Shown here: positions 40,585 to 52,929 of the stretch, piece by piece
Position numbering within the stretch: position 1 is the first letter of the stretch
How the letters are laid out: every line of letters starts with the position of its first letter
NCBI GenBank assembly: GCA_026027325.1
Contig: JAMSLZ010000001.1
Span: 124,001 to 188,000 of the forward strand
Direction: 5' to 3'
DNA length: 64,000 bases
Source: Actinomucor elegans
Taxonomy: Eukaryota; Mucoromycota; Mucoromycetes; Mucorales; Mucoraceae
Translations under genes and position numbers: made by a program
The notes under the pieces: generated by a model
What the model was told of the DNA's origin: nothing
The model's database searches: none
What the model saw: the letters and a program-made list of their open reading frames with translations, nothing else

Positions 40585-40904
40585 GGTAGCAAGTCAACTA
40601 AATGGACCCGCATTTACCGGAGAATTCAGCTTAAACTCTAATCATCTCCACAGAAAACTAAAAAGCAGAAATAGAGTACTGTCAAGCTTATAGTCTACTA
40701 GATGATTGGTTCATTCGTGTGAAAAAAAGTTACTTTATATGGATCCGTACAGAAACCCCAGGTAGTGGGATAAGGGAAACCCGTTCAATATATAAAGCAG
40801 CAAATGTTTCGCGTCTTTTACGGTTCTTTCTTTTGATATATTACGCTTAGTAGCTTCAATAAAGTCCCATATATATATATATATTATATTCTGCCAGAAT
40901 TGGT
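38359..40904. other. Long intergenic region, no gene seen
   Basis: 2.5 kb without a supported gene. Frames at 39999-40226 (both strands) lack family features. A run of about 25 A lies at 40560-40584. TATAAAG at 40791-40797, 108 bases before the next ATG, is a plausible TATA box for the proline dehydrogenase gene. Confidence 0.5.
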
Positions 40905-42966
40905 ATGCAACGCTATTATATCTCCCGCTCTTCTTCTGCTCTTTTCCATACTAGTTTTACACCAAGATCCATTCTCAAACTCAATAATGCTGGTCGTCCC
41001 AACGCCCTAGCATTCCTTCATCAATCTCGCTTCCATTCTGGTATTGCTCCTGCGAAAAATGGATTATCAATGAAGGCATTTTCTACTGTGGCTGCTGTGT
41101 CCATGGCGGCATCTTTCTATTACTATAATTCCAAAGAAGCCGATCAGAAGAAGGTGATTTCTTCTGCTCCCATTTCTGCCTTCAGCTATTCTACATCTAG
41201 TGACACTGTAGCTCAATTACTCGATGATGAAAATCGAGCAGCTATGCAGGCCAAATCAACCGAAGAATTACTATTAGGTCTTTTCGTATACAAGCTCTGT
41301 ACATGGCCATGGATCGTTGATCTTGCTCCCCATGTTCTCAAGATCACAGAAGCATTGCAGCTACAAAAACCAGTTTATTGGTTTGTCAAGAACTCATTTT
41401 TCAGTCAATTTTGTGGAGGTGAAACTGCGGAAGAATGTGTAGCCACTATGTCTCGTTTATCACAATCTGGTATCAACTGCATTCTTGATCTTAGTATCGA
41501 ATCTGACCTTCATTCAGACGATGTAAAGAAACCTTCTCAACAAGGCAAATACTGGCATCATGATCAGAACGCCGATGCCACCTTGGAAATGATCAAGAAC
41601 TGTCTCAAGACAGCTGCCCAAGGTCAACGCGAAGAATATGCAACCAGTGGCGCTTTTTCTGCTATCAAAGTGACCGCCTTTGCCCCTCCTGAACTCTTGC
41701 TCCGTTTAAACCAAGTCATGTTTTACTTGGAAAAGACTTTTGAAGCCTATCAAGTCAATGGCCATGTAGATAGTACTTGCGTTAAGCACGTTGTGTCTCA
41801 AATCTGTCCTCCTCCACGATCTGAGCTACAGCAACAATATCGTAGTCAGATCTTGTCGCATCTTGAAAATAACAAAGGTACCTTAAACTATACCGAATAT
41901 ACTAAATTGTTCAACCTACGAGGCACTGGTCGCGACATTTGGTGGGAGACTGATAGTTCCAAATCTGAAAAAGAAGTGTTCTTGACTCAGGAGGATTTGG
42001 AAGCCTATGATAGGATGGTTTATCGTATGGAGCAAGTGTGCCAATTGGCTTACGATCTCAGAGTTGGCGTCATGGTAGATGCCGAACAGTCTTATTTCCA
42101 AGAGGCCATTGATCATGTAGCTATGAACTTGCAAGAAAAATTCAACAGAAGAGAAGATACAGATCATGCTCCCACCGTATACAATACCTGTAGGTTTTCG
42201 TTATAGAAACTAAATATATCATATAAATAACCATACTTTTTAGATCAAATGTACACGAAGGCAGCCCAAAGAAAATTGGAACGAGATGTCGAGAGAGCTA
42301 ATAGGGGCAATTTCGCATTTGCTGCTAAACTAGTGCGCGGCGCTTACATGGTTTCGGAACGCAAGGTAAATTAACAAGTCCTACTATGACCCATAATTTA
42401 ACAATGTCCGCCCTTAGCGTGCCGAACAAATGAACTACGAGTCGCCTATTCATGATACGATTGAAGATACTCACAATTCGTTCAACAATGGTGTTCGGTT
42501 CCTGTTGAGCAAGTTGCATCAACACCAAGAGGCAACTGGTCATGCTCTAACTGCTACTACTGCGCCTATTGTATTTATGGTGGCTACGCATAACCGAGAT
42601 TCTACTATCTTGACTGTAGAAGAAATGGAGCGTCAGCATGTATTGCCTCGTTCTGGAGTGGTTCATTTTGGCCAACTCTTTGGTATGCAAGATCAAATCT
42701 CTTATACTTTAGGTAAGAATGGCTATTCCATCTACAAGTACTTGCCCTATGGCATGATTCACGAAGTGATTCCTTATCTACTACGTCGTGCACAAGAAAA
42801 CTCGGCTGTTCTAGGAGGTGTCAACAAGGAACGTGCTCTCATGTGGCAGGAACTGAAAGATAGAGTTTCTGGCGCAGTTGCTGTTCATACTCCTCTTGAA
42901 TCTTCTGTTGAATATGGACTGGAAGGCAACTCGGGAGCCACGAACGATTCTACTGAAACCGCTTAA
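40905..42966 (+). CDS. PUT1: Proline dehydrogenase, mitochondrial
   Basis: Three exons (40905-42189, 42244-42365, 42418-42966) give 651 residues. The N-terminus is rich in Arg and Ser without acids, a likely mitochondrial presequence. The core follows the PRODH family: SQSGINCILDLSIESD, FSAIKVTAFAPPELL, MVDAEQSYFQEAIDHVAM, YQMYTKAA, FAAKLVRGAYMVSER, FMVATHNRDSTI, HFGQLFGMQDQISY, KYLPYGMIHEVIPYLLRRA. The last is the substrate/FAD-binding motif with YLLRRA. It oxidises L-proline to pyrroline-5-carboxylate with FAD in the mitochondrial matrix, the first step of proline use as carbon and nitrogen. It is longer than yeast Put1, mainly by an insert around 330-400, common in filamentous fungi. It converges on the next gene 123 bp away. 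Confidence 0.95.
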
Positions 42967-43089
42967 AAATATAGATATTTGTAAGAATAGCCCTCCCCCC
43001 CTTCCTCCTTTACTGTTCGCAATAGTATAAAACACTTTCATTCTACTGTACATAGTCCTATCAAAAAAATAAAATAAAAAGTTGTCGTT

Positions 43090-44225
43090 TTAAATCTCTT
43101 TATTAAAGGAAGCAGCAAGCACTCCAAATTGTATCCATCTTAATATCACCGGTCTTATATTAGCAAACCAAAGATCTTGGTTGGTCATTAACGTACCATC
43201 AGGATGACTCGTTCTATCTACCTTGATCCATTCTCTATGTAAGCTACCGCAAACAGGACATTTAAATCCTGCTCTTTCATACAAACTCGACAGTTCCAAA
43301 TGTATTAATCTTTCAACGCGATGTGATAAAGGGCATTTTGGTAATGCGTCTATCGTTCGATCCAACGTCTCCAAATTGGTAGACATAAGAGGTCGATCGA
43401 ACGATATAGGGAAACTGGGAAATAATTCAATAATCTTTGGTTCGTAATTACAGATATTAGCTACTTGATACATCCGTCTATGTGGATCAGTTGTTCTGCC
43501 GATCTTGAAATACGCGTGACTCTGTATAGAAGCGCGTGGTCCTTCGTCTAACGAATACGCGTAAATGTAACCAGGACGATCGCGTTTCGAAACGGGTCTT
43601 TTCATTTCATGCCGTATCAAATCTCTTTGTTCGCCTTTGATATGATCTCCTAACCATACTATAAAGGACATCAGACAATGAATTGAATATGAAATACTAT
43701 CCACTTACAATTCCAGCAATCATATATCCTAGTAGGCGGTTTAAACACGTCTCGTTCTTTCACTGGCACCAACAAATTTTCATCCACTTCAGTCTCTTCT
43801 ATTTCAGATGAATACGCTCTAATATCGACTATATCGCGTTTCTTTTCGTACTTTTTTCTCTTCTTTAGTTTGCGATCTGGATCATGATTAAAGCAAAAGA
43901 CTGGCATGGAGGGTGAAACTGAAGCATCTGTTCTGACAAAACGTCGACACTGTTGGCCGTCATACTTTTTAAACCCTGAGCAACGGCGATATTCGTCTAA
44001 TGGTTTAGGTTCATGATGTATGAGCGGTTCGAGTGGCGCTAAAGCAGGTCTAGATATCGTGATATCGGCAGAAGGATTTTGTGCAGTGGCCAAAGTAGCT
44101 GTTGCACGATATTGGCTGTTGAATGCATTCCACAGTTTTTTTTTCTCAGGAATCACAGCTTTGAGGGCATTGGCATACCAGTTCTTTTTAGAAAAAGCAA
44201 GTTTATGCCGACATGGCCTTAGCAT
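43090..44225 (-). CDS. T5orf172/GIY-YIG-like domain protein (mug113-like)
   Basis: Two exons, 43709-44225 and 43090-43658, with a 50-bp intron give 361 residues from ATG 44225 (MLRPCRHKLAFSKK); the open frame extends upstream but without a better-supported ATG. A Cys-rich motif near 90-120 (RCSGFKKYDGQQCRRFV ... CFNHD) is a small zinc-knuckle-like region. The second exon encodes PGYIYAYSLDEG, then YFKIGRTTDPHRRMYQ, the pattern of the T5orf172/DUF1766 branch of GIY-YIG-like folds, as in S. pombe mug113. CPVCGSLHREWIKV follows. The biochemical role in fungi is not known. No catalytic claim is made. Confidence 0.78.
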
Positions 44226-44519
44226 TTCCTGGTTAAATGGTTTTGTTATCGTAAAACAATGAAAAGGCGTCTGTATAAAACTTTTTTTTATTATTATATA
44301 CATTGGCCTCGGCTGTGCCTGAAATTTGAGATGTTTTATCCTTTTGTTTTCACTGATCGAACCTTTCGACTGAAGGCGCTTTTTTTTTTTACAAGGCAAG
44401 GCTTACAACACAATAATACTTATTACGATAGATAGCATGTTGATATTATTATTATTATTATTATTTGGGGGATTCAGCTATTAGTAGAAAGTCAAAATGT
44501 CAAAAAATCATGTAAACCT

Positions 44520-44554
<35 letters not shown>

Positions 44555-45119
44555 TAGGCTTTTATTTAATTAGGTGCCCAATGAAAATTGGTCCAAAGAT
44601 TGATTAAAAGTTTTCCTTTACTTGTTTTAACAGTAGTTTGGCATAATAAAAAATCTTGAGGATAAACGTAAGGGTTTCCTCTCTGAATTGAAATTCAAGC
44701 ATTACGGCTGTCTGCCAAAATTAGTAACTCCGCAGGCCAATAAAAACGTGCACAAATTCAAATCTTATGAGCACAAGAACGTTGATAGATTTTATATTAC
44801 AAATTGCAGTGCTTGTATTATAACAGAAATTTGTTCTTAATTCAAGCCGCAATAAGTTCGCTCAATGGCTGATAGAGCAAAGCTTGAAAACAATAGAATT
44901 ATACAGTGATTTTCACTAGCTTTCTTTTTGAACCTTTTGTCAAGCTTTATCTTCCCGTTTGGCAAGACTAACGTCGTAACACGAACATTGTGAAGGTCCT
45001 ACTTTTGCAAACGTGACTCGGATTTCCTGCTTGATGTAAAGCTGGATTGTTTTCACTTTTGGACTTTTTTCATAGAAACAGAGAGAGTAAAAAACAAAAG
45101 ACAAAAACAAAAACAAAGC
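44226..45119. other. Divergent intergenic region with inverted microsatellites
   Basis: Between divergent genes. (TTA)n at about 44444-44465 and (TAA)n at 44521-44550 are complementary repeats 55 bp apart. No coding sequence is seen. The 3' part is the promoter side of GPI1. Confidence 0.55.
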
Positions 45120-47959
45120 ATGTCATCAACTCATGATGCCATTAAACTGTTTTGGCCCTCCCATCTGTGTTCGCCGAAAACCAAGCAAGGATTTTTGATA
45201 GGCTGGTTCAATACGACAACGACAATATGTGTTGCTTCCATAGTTTCCGGTTTTCAGGTAAAAGCATTGCCTTTTCATGGTGGCCATTATTAAGCTTGTT
45301 TTTTTTTGGATAGCTAAACGAATTGCAGAACATTCTGACTGAATTCTGTGTCTCAGGCGAACATTCCGAGTTTTTGCATATCAACAAAGTCTGTAACGTA
45401 CCTCCGCAAATATTAGGTATCTTGGTCAAAGAAGAACAGGATTATCCGATCCCATCCATAGCAGATCGAGGTATGTTTCGAAGGTCAGATAAAGATCATT
45501 GGACTTATAAGCAGTTAACAGGTAATGATAATGTATGGTTAAGGGTAGGACTGGATGGCGGGTATTTGCCAGTACCATTATCCATACACGTACTTGACAG
45601 AAAGCTGCAGTTTGATTCATTTGAAGTTGTGTTTTACGAGCAGCCAAACCCAAAACGACTCCAATTTTTGGCACTCGATCCATTAGAGCTCGATATTTCA
45701 TCCACAGAAATGAACATTACGTCTAAAAAACCTATGGTCCATGATAAACGACATGTCGAAGAACTGAAAAATTTAAAAACGATCGTAGAATATAGCCATC
45801 GATTGAATGGAGAAGTCAATTCAGTATCAGATGATCTTAGCATTGTACTCATACAGGCAGGTGAACACCTATGGATGCATATCTATGCCAAAAATTAACC
45901 TCTTGATTAGATCAATTCATCTTATTTCTTGGAATATGGAATTCATTTATTATCACTCAATTACAAGCGAAAAAATGCAGCAAGATACCCAACATTAAAT
46001 CGAATAGCACAATTTGTGCAATCGGTTTTCGACTATATCATTCATACCATCTTTACACATCCAAAAGGATTCATTGGTTACCATGTCAAAAAAATAATTG
46101 TCAGCATATTCATGTGTCTGCTGTTCCTGATCTTGGTTCTGGCAGAAGTAACACTCCATTTATTAAGTGTTCGATTACCAAAGTTTATACTAAACGGTGT
46201 AGCGTTTAAAGATCTATTTGCAGCTGGTAATATATGCATATTAAGATAGATAACTGACATAGAACTCATTGAAAAATCGTAGGCCAACAGGTGGATCTTC
46301 GATTGCAACAGCTCTTTTTTTGGCCACGTCAATATATGATGCTTAGAAAGCATAATTGGGCAAACACTGCAAAGACAAGGGCCTATTATATTAGTTTTTA
46401 CAATAGTATGTGGTTGGTTGCAAACGATATCATCATAGGCTTGGCAATTGGATCATTCTTAGCAGCCAATAGTACAATCATGGCTCACAAATTACACAAA
46501 ATACTCCAGGTAACGATCATAGTAAAATGCATCATAATGTCATACTGACACCACAAATGGCGCTTAGACTTATACAGTTGAATCGCTTCAATCCATGATG
46601 CTATGGTTTCTAGAATCGCCTGCCGGTCTAAAGCTCAATCATGAGCTGGGCAGTTTTTTAAGTGAGTTATTCCTTTGGCTTATTCGATTATGGACACTTT
46701 GCACGCAAACCATTGAGCCATTTACACCCCAGATCATCCATACTATTGGTTTATCGGGTGTGTTTGGCGTCACCATGATCATTTCTCTCTCATCTGACTT
46801 TTTGGCTTTCATGACACTTCATGTCTACTGCTTCTATATGGTTGCCGCTCGTATATTTAACTGGCAGCTTGTCATTTTGAACTCACTATTCAATCTATTC
46901 AGAGGTAAAAAGCGCAATATTTTGCGTAATCGTATTGACTCTTGCGATTATGATTTGGATCAATTGCTTTTGGGTACTAGTCTCTTTACCTTGCTTATGT
47001 TCTTGTTTCCAACTGTGCTTATTTATTATTTGACATTTGCATTGGCAAGTTTCTGATATAATACTTGGGGGGGGTTTTTTGTAGACTAACATCTTGGATT
47101 ATAGGGACGCGTTGGTGTTATTTTCTTGCAAGCTATTATGGAAACTATTCTAGCCTTTTTCAATCATTTTCCTCTATTCGCCATCATGCTGCGCATCAAA
47201 GATCCTCATCGATTACCAGGTATTATTCTATTCTATAAAGAAGCAGTTGATACTAATGCTATATGAACAAAGGTGGTCTTAAATTTGAGATTTTCAAACA
47301 TGACAGCTTCTTATTAGAACATCATGGTATGTTGCATCGAATCAAACAACTATGGACAAAGTTGAGGTCCAAAAAGAAGCAAACATCTTTCTACACTGCG
47401 AAAAGATCTAAGAAATCAATCAAGAAACGTTCTGTATCTTTCAATCTTCTTGGATTGTCCCGAAAAAAGTCTTTTAGTGCGACAATTGATGCTACTAGAG
47501 GTGCATATCTATGGATGCGGGTAAAGTAGTTATGCAATAAGAAAAAAAAAGAATCCCATTCACTTATTAAGCTTCCAACTTTCAGAACATGCCCATTCCT
47601 TTAGGTGCCATCTTCTTCCAATACATGTTACTATGGAAGCGATTAAGTGCGCATTATTTCTCCACCTATGTGTTTAATTGCTTGCTTTATGGCGAACCCA
47701 TCAAGCCGATACCGAAGCTACAGGTAAGAATCAAGCCCTATTTTTTCTCTCAAAAATAATACTGACATGGATTTACATTAATCTAGTACCCCATGCTACC
47801 AGATACGAGGTAAAAGCAAAACAAAACAAAAAACTTTTATTTAGCATTCAATTCATATTAATCCTTGTATTATTATTATTTTGTAGACCAAGTTTATCAG
47901 CTTTATGGCAAAACCTAAAGTTGAATTTAATGGACTCTCGGCCAAAAAGCAACAACTAA
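45120..47959 (+). CDS. GPI1: GPI-GlcNAc transferase subunit Gpi1 (PIG-Q)
   Basis: Ten exons can be traced: 45120-45257, 45314 to about 45847, about 45911-46226, 46283-46509, 46568-47044, 47105-47219, 47273-47520, 47586-47723, 47787-47809 and 47887-47959. The end of exon 2 is uncertain: the frame needs a phase-0 donor (GTACTC at 45848), while a better GTGAAC lies 13 bases on but breaks the frame. Family motifs are VDLRLQQLFFWPRQYMML, YNSMWLVANDIIIGLAIG, ESPAGLKLNHELG, LSSDFLAFMTLHVYCFY and YGEPIKPIPKL. Several membrane segments agree with an ER membrane protein. Gpi1 is part of the complex that adds GlcNAc to phosphatidylinositol, the first step of GPI anchors. Intron 5 begins GCAAGT, a GC-AG intron. 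Confidence 0.9.
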
Positions 47960-49108
47960 AAATCTAAATATATACTTGTACATAATCATAGAATCCCCCT
48001 TTTAGCACTATTAACGCAATGACTATTAGATGATGAGTAAACACAACTATAATAGAGCATTTTCGTACTTAAAACCAATTTTACTTAGTATCAATACAGC
48101 AGGGACTTTCATATAATGGAAGTACCATACCTAATTACTGTAAAGTTCTCGGTTTACACTGTATCTGCTTTCGTAATATATTCGACACAATATAGAGTGG
48201 TCATCTTTTTATGAGAATCACTCTTGAGCCAATACTCCCTTTTTTTTATGCTATCACCATACACTCTTGAATTAAAAAGTATGATACGCCGAAACGAAAG
48301 TTTCTGGTATTGCAAATGTGATCGAGCCAAAATTTTGCTAGCTTTTTGGTGGGCAACTACCGAAAACCCATCAAACAAAGACCTCTATTCTTCATAGTGA
48401 AAATGAAACACGTTTGATTGCCCTTTCAAAAAAGATCCTAACAGATGTAGTAGCTCATTCTGGAGAGATCTATACATCTAGCTTACATGCATGAGCGTTT
48501 CTCCTACTAGAAATGTTACTTGGACTGAAGTGCAATGTTTATATCCCAGTTTATACATGATTGCTAAATTGTCTTCTTTCTCAATCCTAAGGATTCGTAG
48601 AGCAAAAATCCAAGGTTTCAGAAAAAGTTGGTAACCCAATTCAGACAATAAGATTGTCGACATTTGGAACCAGATCTATCTGGTTTAGATTAATTGTGGA
48701 TATAACAACAAATAAAAGTATAGAAAACCTTTTACTAGCATGGTTTTATAATATCGAATTATAGTAAACCATATAATCAATAATTGATCCACTTGTAGAC
48801 TTTCGACAATACCTGCCATACTAGTACGAGAAGACCAGAACCAACGACATGTATTGAAAGTACATTCGATAAATTACAAATGAGTTGATGATAGGTATAA
48901 AGGTATCGATATTTCTTTTCCTATGTCTCCACGAGTTTTATTCCATTCTCTTATCGTCTTCTCCAAGTACTGTTTATCTATCAAATTATCACAATCCCGA
49001 TCTAAATCTATAGAGTTCTTAATCGATCCCAGTCTAATGCCACATCTGCTTAGTATAAGCTACTGAGCTTCTATAACTGGTTTATTGCAAAGAGAACATT
49101 GTATTATA
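47960..49108. other. Convergent intergenic region, no gene seen
   Basis: Lies between the 3' ends of GPI1 and the App1-like gene. Frames at 48154-48663 on the minus strand have no family features. Confidence 0.5.
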
Positions 49109-51032
49109 TCAGGGGTTTGAGTCCGACAAATCAGTCAAAATTCGTCGAATTTGCTTGTCCTCTTGTAGTTGCTTTGCCTCTGTAAACAGTATTATGTCAA
49201 TATCTTTTAATAGCTTTCTCGCATGATTTATACGAGTATGCAGTTGATCCAGTCTTGGATCTACAGGAATAGCCAAAGCAGGTATCCCTTCTGACGTTAA
49301 CCCAGCTACTATCGGATCATGTCCTGTTAGCGAAGGTTCCAGTACCATTCCTGCTAGTTTTGAAGCAGCCTCATTTACTTCTTCATCGCTATCCTTATCA
49401 AATGAACTATTCTCTTCTGTTATTGTATCAAGGTTTGGGCAGCTTGTGCTCTTGACGAGTCTTCTTGTATGAGAATTGGATATGAAAAATGAAGGAAATG
49501 AAGTAGCCTTCTTTTTGCCGGAAAGTTTTTCATGATGGGGAAGGTCTCGGATGAATATTTTCAATATTTGATCAGGAAATTCGGTAGCGATACGGGTATA
49601 TATTTCTAGATCTATCTCTGCCGAATCTCCAACAAGTATAAATTTTCGATAAGGAAAATCACGTATGATTTGACGGATAGAGTCTTGTTTGGAACGTCCT
49701 GCTGTATCGACAAGTTTAGAGAAAAGACCTGAGCTGGGTCGTAGATGAAAGCTTCCTGGAGGGAAATGGTGATTGTCTATAAATTGGCACAACATATGAA
49801 CCAACTGAAACGGACTATTAGAAACGTAATGAAACGAGACGCCGGAATTGTACTATAGTAAGTTAATGTTAATCTATAGTTAGTTGAGAAAGAATGAACT
49901 TTGATTTTACCCAGTCCAGATATGCTTCAGCCATGCCTACTATAGCGCGTGTGGGTTTAAAGAAGGTATTGCTTAATACCATACGTGCTCCCGAAAGAAC
50001 CTTTGTGTCTTTGATAGTATCATCAATATCACTTATCACTGAGATTCCTTTTGGATCAATCAACTGGACTAGACCCAAGCCAGGTGGAAAATACAGATTC
50101 CTTCTCTTGTTTGAGATCCTTCTAGAGGTGGATCTGATTCTAATCATCCGCTCGCGACCTTGACATGTCAAAATTTGAACTTGTTCATCACGGATGCAAA
50201 GCTCTCCAGAGATTATACCCGCCCCTTCTGATGTCAAAATAACACTGGAACCGTTTACAGGACTAGGTAATTTCAACTCGTTGGCAGTACTACCGCTGCT
50301 ACTGCTACCGCCCATGGTCGCATCATAACTATCCATAGTACAAGATGGTCTTAAATAGGAGCCTACCTTTTGCTGAAGTAACGGGCCAAACAAGTTTTTT
50401 CTCTGGACGATATATGACAGAAGGCGATCATCACTATCGGTAGAAGTGTCGTATGATCTAGTTTGGAAGCAATGATTTCGAATACACTGCTCTGCACTGA
50501 TTGCTTCAATCTTGAATTCCTTGTTCCGCTTGCCTTTAGCTAAAAAGTATTTGAATCGATTTTCAAACGTTCTATTTGATATCTCGTTTTCATTTGAGCT
50601 TTTCCCTGCTACGCTTTTGGTGATGCCTAAATCCCCATAGTTTCAACATCGACAAACAAACGCTCGTTTCCTTTTGATTTTAGATACCTTTCAAAAATTT
50701 TTGCTTTGGGCCTGGCTTCTTTAATATGATGGCCCATCCTTTTGTGCGAACGATCCATTCATCCATATCTATTCACAATGTAAGATGATTTAATCGATAG
50801 TCTATGGAATACTACCCTGAGGGTTTCTGAATGCATAGGTAGGAAATAGTATGCATTCTCGGCTGATACTCTCATTTGCATTCAAGGATAAATGCAAAAG
50901 TAATTTTGAATTACTACTTGATATTCCTGCTTTACCAGAAAGTTGATATTGTTTTAGAGGTTTATTGGCTTTATGCATGCTAGAAACTCCGTATGACAAA
51001 ACAAAGAGAAAGAAGAAAAGAGCAAAATGCAT
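49109..51032 (-). CDS. App1-like phosphatidate phosphatase (DUF2183)
   Basis: Four exons (50816-51032, 50688-50768, 49911-50626, 49109-49852) give 585 residues. The start MHFALFFFLFVLSYGV is hydrophobic and looks like a signal peptide or anchor. MDEWIVRTKGWAII is the N-terminal App1 motif. The catalytic signature is VISDIDDTIKDTKV, the DxDxT nucleophile motif of HAD-like Mg2+-dependent phosphatidate phosphatases. It is followed by YLDW, YNSGVSFHYVSNSPFQLVH, PPGSFHLR and FILVGDSAEIDLEIY, all typical of DUF2183 proteins. Yeast App1 dephosphorylates phosphatidate at actin patches in endocytosis. An acidic Ser-rich insert separates the last motifs from the C-terminus. The hydrophobic N-terminus is unlike yeast App1 and may put this form in membranes. 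Confidence 0.88.
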
Positions 51033-51176
51033 CGTTTTATTTCATAATTTACTGGCTGATACACAGTAGGTTTCAGCATCCCTTGTCATTATCTTTTACC
51101 AGCACTAGTGACACTACTACTGCTACTCATACTATTATCTTTGGATTAGTAGCCATATATATCATGTCGCTCTAAT

Positions 51177-52322
51177 TTACCTCTTCTTTTTCAATTCAAG
51201 CTCTCTAATTTTAGTTTTTAACCGTTCTCGATCCTTGTCAGCGTCAGCCAATTTGGTTCTCGCATCCTGAACTGATTTGTCAACAACAGCAATCTCCTTC
51301 CGTTTATTTTGTATTTCCTTATTCTTGATCTCTATCGCTTTTTCCAGTTCCTAAACAGATATTAGCTGATTATGGACCACAATCGTCTAAAAGTTACCTT
51401 GGTATCGTTATTCAAGGATCTTTTCTCTGTTTCCACTTTGTTAAACCTGTTTGACATATCCTCCATTAAATCCTACCCTCTCAACGATTCAGTTCCATTG
51501 TATTATGTGTCATTGTAACTACATTTACCCGTAATGCTTGATTTTCTTGTCGCATTTGATCCAACTGAGCCAGCTCTTTGTCTAATCTGCGCCTACTATC
51601 GCTCACATCTATCTCTATTGCTGTTAACTTTCGCGAATAATTTAGAATGTTATCTTCAATCGTCTGGGATTCCACACGGAGTCTAGCGTGAAGATCTTCA
51701 ATATCAATCGTATGTTGTCGTTCCATTTCCTATAGAGCACTTTAGTATTCGCTCTATATATTCACTATGTACAGATGTTTACTTGAAGCTTTGTCCTTAG
51801 TGCTGCTGCTCTCTGAAGCACCTCCTTTTCTTCTGATGCCTTTTCGTCTTTTGTTATCTCCAATTCTCGTTTAAACTTTCGCAATTCTTCCACTATAAAT
51901 ACCTCTGTATATCAGTAAACAAGATTTTTAAATGTATAATGTACTTGATACATACGTCTTTGAAGATTCAATTTGTATAAATTGGTCATATCAGTCACCT
52001 TGCCCTACTCCATATATTATTAGATCTTGTCCTATTGAAACGTTGTTCGATCTACCCTTAAATCCCAAGCAGGTCTCTCTTTTAAACCTTGAGCAGTCGT
52101 TTTGTAAGAACGTGCTAATGTCTTGGGTTCTTCGACCTTTTTTTTTCGACTCACTGGGGATTTTGGAGTGTTGGTTGCTGTTAATTGAGCATTGACTGCC
52201 TTGGCACGGGCTAATGAAGCCTTTGTTCCCACTACAGCCGGCCTTGACAATGCAGGCTTCTTTAATTTAGGTTTACTACTCTCCAATGTTGCGCTTGCTA
52301 CACGTTTTCTATTGTCGGCCAT
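51177..52322 (-). CDS. Short coiled-coil protein, kinesin-14-tail-like
   Basis: Six exons (52056-52322, 51956-52004, 51783-51892, 51529-51729, 51398-51472, 51177-51350) give 291 residues in one frame. The first ~85 residues are Lys/Ala/Pro-rich and basic (KPKLKKPALSRPAVVGTKAS), as in microtubule-binding tails. RGKVTDMTNLYKLNLQ follows, then almost continuous coiled coil to the end (KFKRELEITKDEK ... RERLKTKIRELELKKKR). This layout is that of a kinesin-14 (Kar3/Ncd) tail and stalk, but the frame stops before any motor domain and none lies downstream, where the App1-like gene begins 145 bp on. It may be a stand-alone tail-like microtubule protein. Function not established. Confidence 0.6.
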
Positions 52323-52929
52323 TCTACTGTATATAGCTATGGTGTAAAGAAAAAGAAAACAGCGTAAGTGTCAACCTGATAATGCGCGTTTAGGTTTAAA
52401 CAGTCACTGGAAATTTACGATAACGCTGTATTGCTTATTTTTCTCAACTCTTTAGGCAAATTTTAGTAATATTAGCAGCATTTTAGAGGAATAGTTTATA
52501 ATAAAAAAACATACCCTAAACTACAAGACATATGCACATATTTTTTTTTTTTTTTTGGTAACCTTTTTTATACAAAATGTTCGAGATATCAGTATAAAAT
52601 TAAAAGTACAATAACTCACATGTAAGCCAAGGATAACACCCAAACATTGAACGTGATTACGAAATGATTCTTACATTATTGGATGCGTAACAAAATCCTT
52701 CAAAAGTTTTGTTGAGATGCCTTGTATTAATCAGGGCTTTTTTGCCATTCAAGAGTCATTTTAAAGCGACAGATCAACAATGTTGAAAGTGAATCATCAT
52801 CACCATCACTGCTGATGCTCCACCAGCCAATCAAGCATCTCAAAAAAAATAAGGAGCCGCATTATAATTTTTAGTATTTCAATTGACGTCTTTTTCTAGT
52901 TAGTTTTTAAGGTATGCATAATAGAACTT
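52323..52929. other. Intergenic, no gene seen
   Basis: Promoter side of the coiled-coil gene followed by AT-rich sequence; a run of about 17 T near 52540. Confidence 0.5.

Noticed and set aside
44226..44399. Upstream extension of the T5orf172-like gene to 44399
   Set aside because: The frame is open but begins at TTG; the first convincing ATG with protein-like sequence after it is at 44225, though an ATG at about 44300 is possible.
48154..48663. Two short minus-strand frames between GPI1 and the App1-like gene
   Set aside because: No domain, no splice continuity and strand context typical of a 3' spacer.
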